NCBI RefSeq assembly: GCF_017308075.1 | Contig: NZ_JAFKFX010000027.1 | Coordinates: 62,001 to 126,000, forward strand | Source of the DNA: Allobosea sp. | Lineage (GTDB): Bacteria; Pseudomonadota; Alphaproteobacteria; Rhizobiales; Beijerinckiaceae | Length of the DNA: 64,000 nt | Direction: 5' to 3' | Shown: piece after piece, positions 62,370 to 64,000 of the stretch | Layout: the number at the start of each line of letters is the position of its first letter | Position numbering within the stretch: the first letter of the stretch is position 1 | Program-made: the position numbers and the translations under genes | Notes under the pieces: generated by a model | Told to the model about the DNA's origin: nothing | What the model saw: the letters and a program-made list of their open reading frames with translations, nothing else | The model's database searches: none

Positions 62370-64000
62370 ATGTTCACCACCGAGACCGCACCCGGCGAGA
62401 TCGACCGGGCCGCGACGCCGCCGCAGCAGGCGGCCGTCGCGGCACCGGACGCTGCCGGCCGGCCGTCGCTCTCGGTGCTGGCCAATCCGCTCTGGCTGAT
62501 CGGCACGCTCTGGCGGCGCAAGGGCCTGATCCTGCTCTGCGCCCTGGCCGGCATGATGCTGGCGGCATTGGCGAGCCTGCTGGTCACGCCGAAATATGTC
62601 TCGACCGCCCAGCTCTTCATCGATCCGCGCGATCTTCGCGTGCTCCAGAACGAGGTCTCGCCGACCACGGTCGGCAGCGACCCGACCTCGATCACCGCCT
62701 ATCTCGAAAGCCAGGCGCGGATCATCGCCTCGGACAGCATCAAGGCGCGCGTCGTCGAGAGCGAGCATCTCGACAAGGACCCGGAATTCGGCGGCGAAGC
62801 CAGCCCCGGCCTGCTGTCGCGCCTGTTCGGCGGGACGACGAGCAAGCGCGACGGGATGCTCTACGCCCTCGCCGAACTCGACCGCCGCATCTCGGTACGG
62901 CGTGGCGAACGCACCTTCGTGATCGACATCTCGGTGACCTCGCGCGATCCCGAAAAGGCCGCGCGCCTCGCCAACGCCCTCGCCAACGCTTATCTCGAGG
63001 ATCAGGCGGCGGTGCGCGACGCCGCCGCCAGACGCGCCACGGAATCGCTGACCGGCCGGCTCGAGGAATTGCGCTCGCGCCTGCGCGATGCCGAGAACAA
63101 GGCCGAGCGCTTCAAGGAAGCCAACAATCTCGCCGCCGCCGGCGGCAAGTCGATCGGCGAAGAGCAGCTCGCGCTCAGCAACGCCCAGCTCGTCGCGGCA
63201 CGGACCCGGGTCACCGAGGCCAGGGCGAAATACGAGCAGATTGCCCGCACCCGCGCCGCCTCGCTCGAGGCCGGTGCCATTCCAGAGGCCCTCGCCTCCA
63301 ACACGATGACCGCGCTGCGGGCCCAGCTCGGCGCCGCGCTGAGCCGCGAAGCCGATCTGACCGCCTCGCTCGGAGCCCGGCATCCCGCGCTCTTTGCGGC
63401 ACAGGCCCAGGTGCGGGACGCCCGCCGCCAGATCGCCGAGGAACTCGGCCGGATCGCACGCGCCGCCAGAAGCGAATATGACCGCGCACTCGCCGCCGAG
63501 CAGCAGACCGCAAGCGGCGTCGACGCGCTGAAATCCGGCCAATTCGCCGCCGGACGGGCCGGGGTCGAGCTGCGCGAGCTCGAACGCGAGGTCGAATCCT
63601 CGCGCGTCATCTATGAGGGGTTCCTGAAGCGCGCCCGCGAGACCAGCGAGCTTTCCGGCATCGACACCACCAATGCCCGCATCATCTCGCAGGCGATGCC
63701 GCCCTTGCAGAAATCCGGGATGTCGCGGCGGACGATCGCCCTGCTCGGTGGCATCGGCGGTGTGGGGCTCGGTGCCGCATTGGCAGTCGGGCTCGCCTTC
63801 CTCGGAGGAGCGGCGCCGACACGGCCCGCCCAGCCCACCGGCAGCGCGCACGGCGCCGCGACGCCGCGCGACGACGGGCCGAAGGCAGCGGCACCCGCTG
63901 CGGCGCTGCCCGCCATCCGTCCCATCGAAGCGGAACCGCCCGCTCCGCCGCCGGCGGCAGCGGCGAAGCCCGCCAAGGCCGGCTGGCGGCGCCTGGCGGG
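62370..64000 (+). CDS. GumC/Wzz-type exopolysaccharide chain-length and export protein (3' end cut off)
   Basis: Open frame of 543 codons running off the window. N-terminal Wzz domain (about 35-130: TM1 LILLCALAGMMLAALASLLV, then PKYVSTAQLFIDPRDLRVLQ), a long coiled-coil region (about 200-410: RRATESLTGRLEELRSRLRD and similar), a GNVR-like segment (ELEREVESSRVIYEGFLKRA) and TM2 about 450-470, followed by a Pro/Ala-rich cytoplasmic tail. Such polysaccharide co-polymerases bridge polymerisation and outer-membrane export. A tyrosine-kinase domain may follow beyond the window. 71 bases after the GH10 gene, same strand. Confidence 0.88.
   Translation, partial: MFTTETAPGEIDRAATPPQQAAVAAPDAAGRPSLSVLANPLWLIGTLWRRKGLILLCALAGMMLAALASLLVTPKYVSTAQLFIDPRDLRVLQNEVSPTTVGSDPTSITAYLESQARIIASDSIKARVVESEHLDKDPEFGGEASPGLLSRLFGGTTSKRDGMLYALAELDRRISVRRGERTFVIDISVTSRDPEKAARLANALANAYLEDQAAVRDAAARRATESLTGRLEELRSRLRDAENKAERFKEANNLAAAGGKSIGEEQLALSNAQLVAARTRVTEARAKYEQIARTRAASLEAGAIPEALASNTMTALRAQLGAALSREADLTASLGARHPALFAAQAQVRDARRQIAEELGRIARAARSEYDRALAAEQQTASGVDALKSGQFAAGRAGVELRELEREVESSRVIYEGFLKRARETSELSGIDTTNARIISQAMPPLQKSGMSRRTIALLGGIGGVGLGAALAVGLAFLGGAAPTRPAQPTGSAHGAATPRDDGPKAAAPAAALPAIRPIEAEPPAPPPAAAAKPAKAGWRRLA

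Overview
GC-rich chromosomal segment of an alphaproteobacterium, most likely order Hyphomicrobiales (Bosea or a close relative is my guess from gene content, not a proven assignment). Evidence: the dnaA-dnaN-recF cluster next to rpsT, a PhyR-NepR-EcfG general stress module, PmtA, AapJ-type binding protein, and DUF992, DUF3297 and extensin-like families typical of this order. Most of the window is a core chromosome backbone with accessory islands. No tRNA, rRNA, IS element, prophage or CRISPR array was seen.

Layout: 1-4.9 kb ubiB (cut by the window edge), ubiE, mutM, an SRPBCC protein and an enoyl-CoA hydratase. 5-7 kb a PLP ammonia-lyase coupled to a RidA protein, then rpsT with a clear terminator. 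7-11.6 kb a long structured leader followed by dnaA, dnaN and recF. 11.7-18.4 kb LysE exporter, ankyrin protein, hrcA, rph, rdgB, hemW and a Tat-exported SMP-30 protein. 18.5-25.2 kb an iodotyrosine-deiodinase-like flavoprotein, polA, and a trimethylamine-dehydrogenase-like flavoprotein divergent from a TetR regulator with two tandem palindromic operators.

25.3-34.2 kb is the most interesting part: a general stress response island. It holds phyR, nepR and ecfG, a complete CHASE3 histidine kinase, a stand-alone receiver protein, and a membrane sensor with a phospho-acceptor histidine but a ruined ATP-binding domain. Around them are envelope genes (a YqjD/YqjE-like pair, DUF992, extensin-like, a 25-residue membrane peptide and two orphans). 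Seven GGAAC-N16/17-(C/G)GTT promoters lie in this 9-kb stretch, on both strands, and an eighth lies 18 kb away before a Tat-exported tyrosine-rich protein. Together they look like a physically clustered sigma-EcfG regulon with its own phosphorelay.

34.2-43.7 kb ABC exporter, Crp/Fnr regulator, PmtA-like methyltransferase, FMN reductase, recQ and gyrB. 43.8-48 kb a catabolic cluster: Lrp regulator, diaminopropionate ammonia-lyase, M20D amidohydrolase and an amino-acid binding protein. 48.2-56.3 kb mixed housekeeping genes (DUF3297, GNAT, permuted papain-fold protein, lepA, HAD, msrQ, an AllC-like amidase, SDR). 56.3-64 kb an exopolysaccharide locus: initiating sugar transferase, WecG-like and DUF6492 glycosyltransferases, flippase, a Tat-exported GH10 glycanase and a GumC-like protein cut by the window end. 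Several unrelated multi-stem palindromic intergenic repeats are scattered through the first 55 kb.
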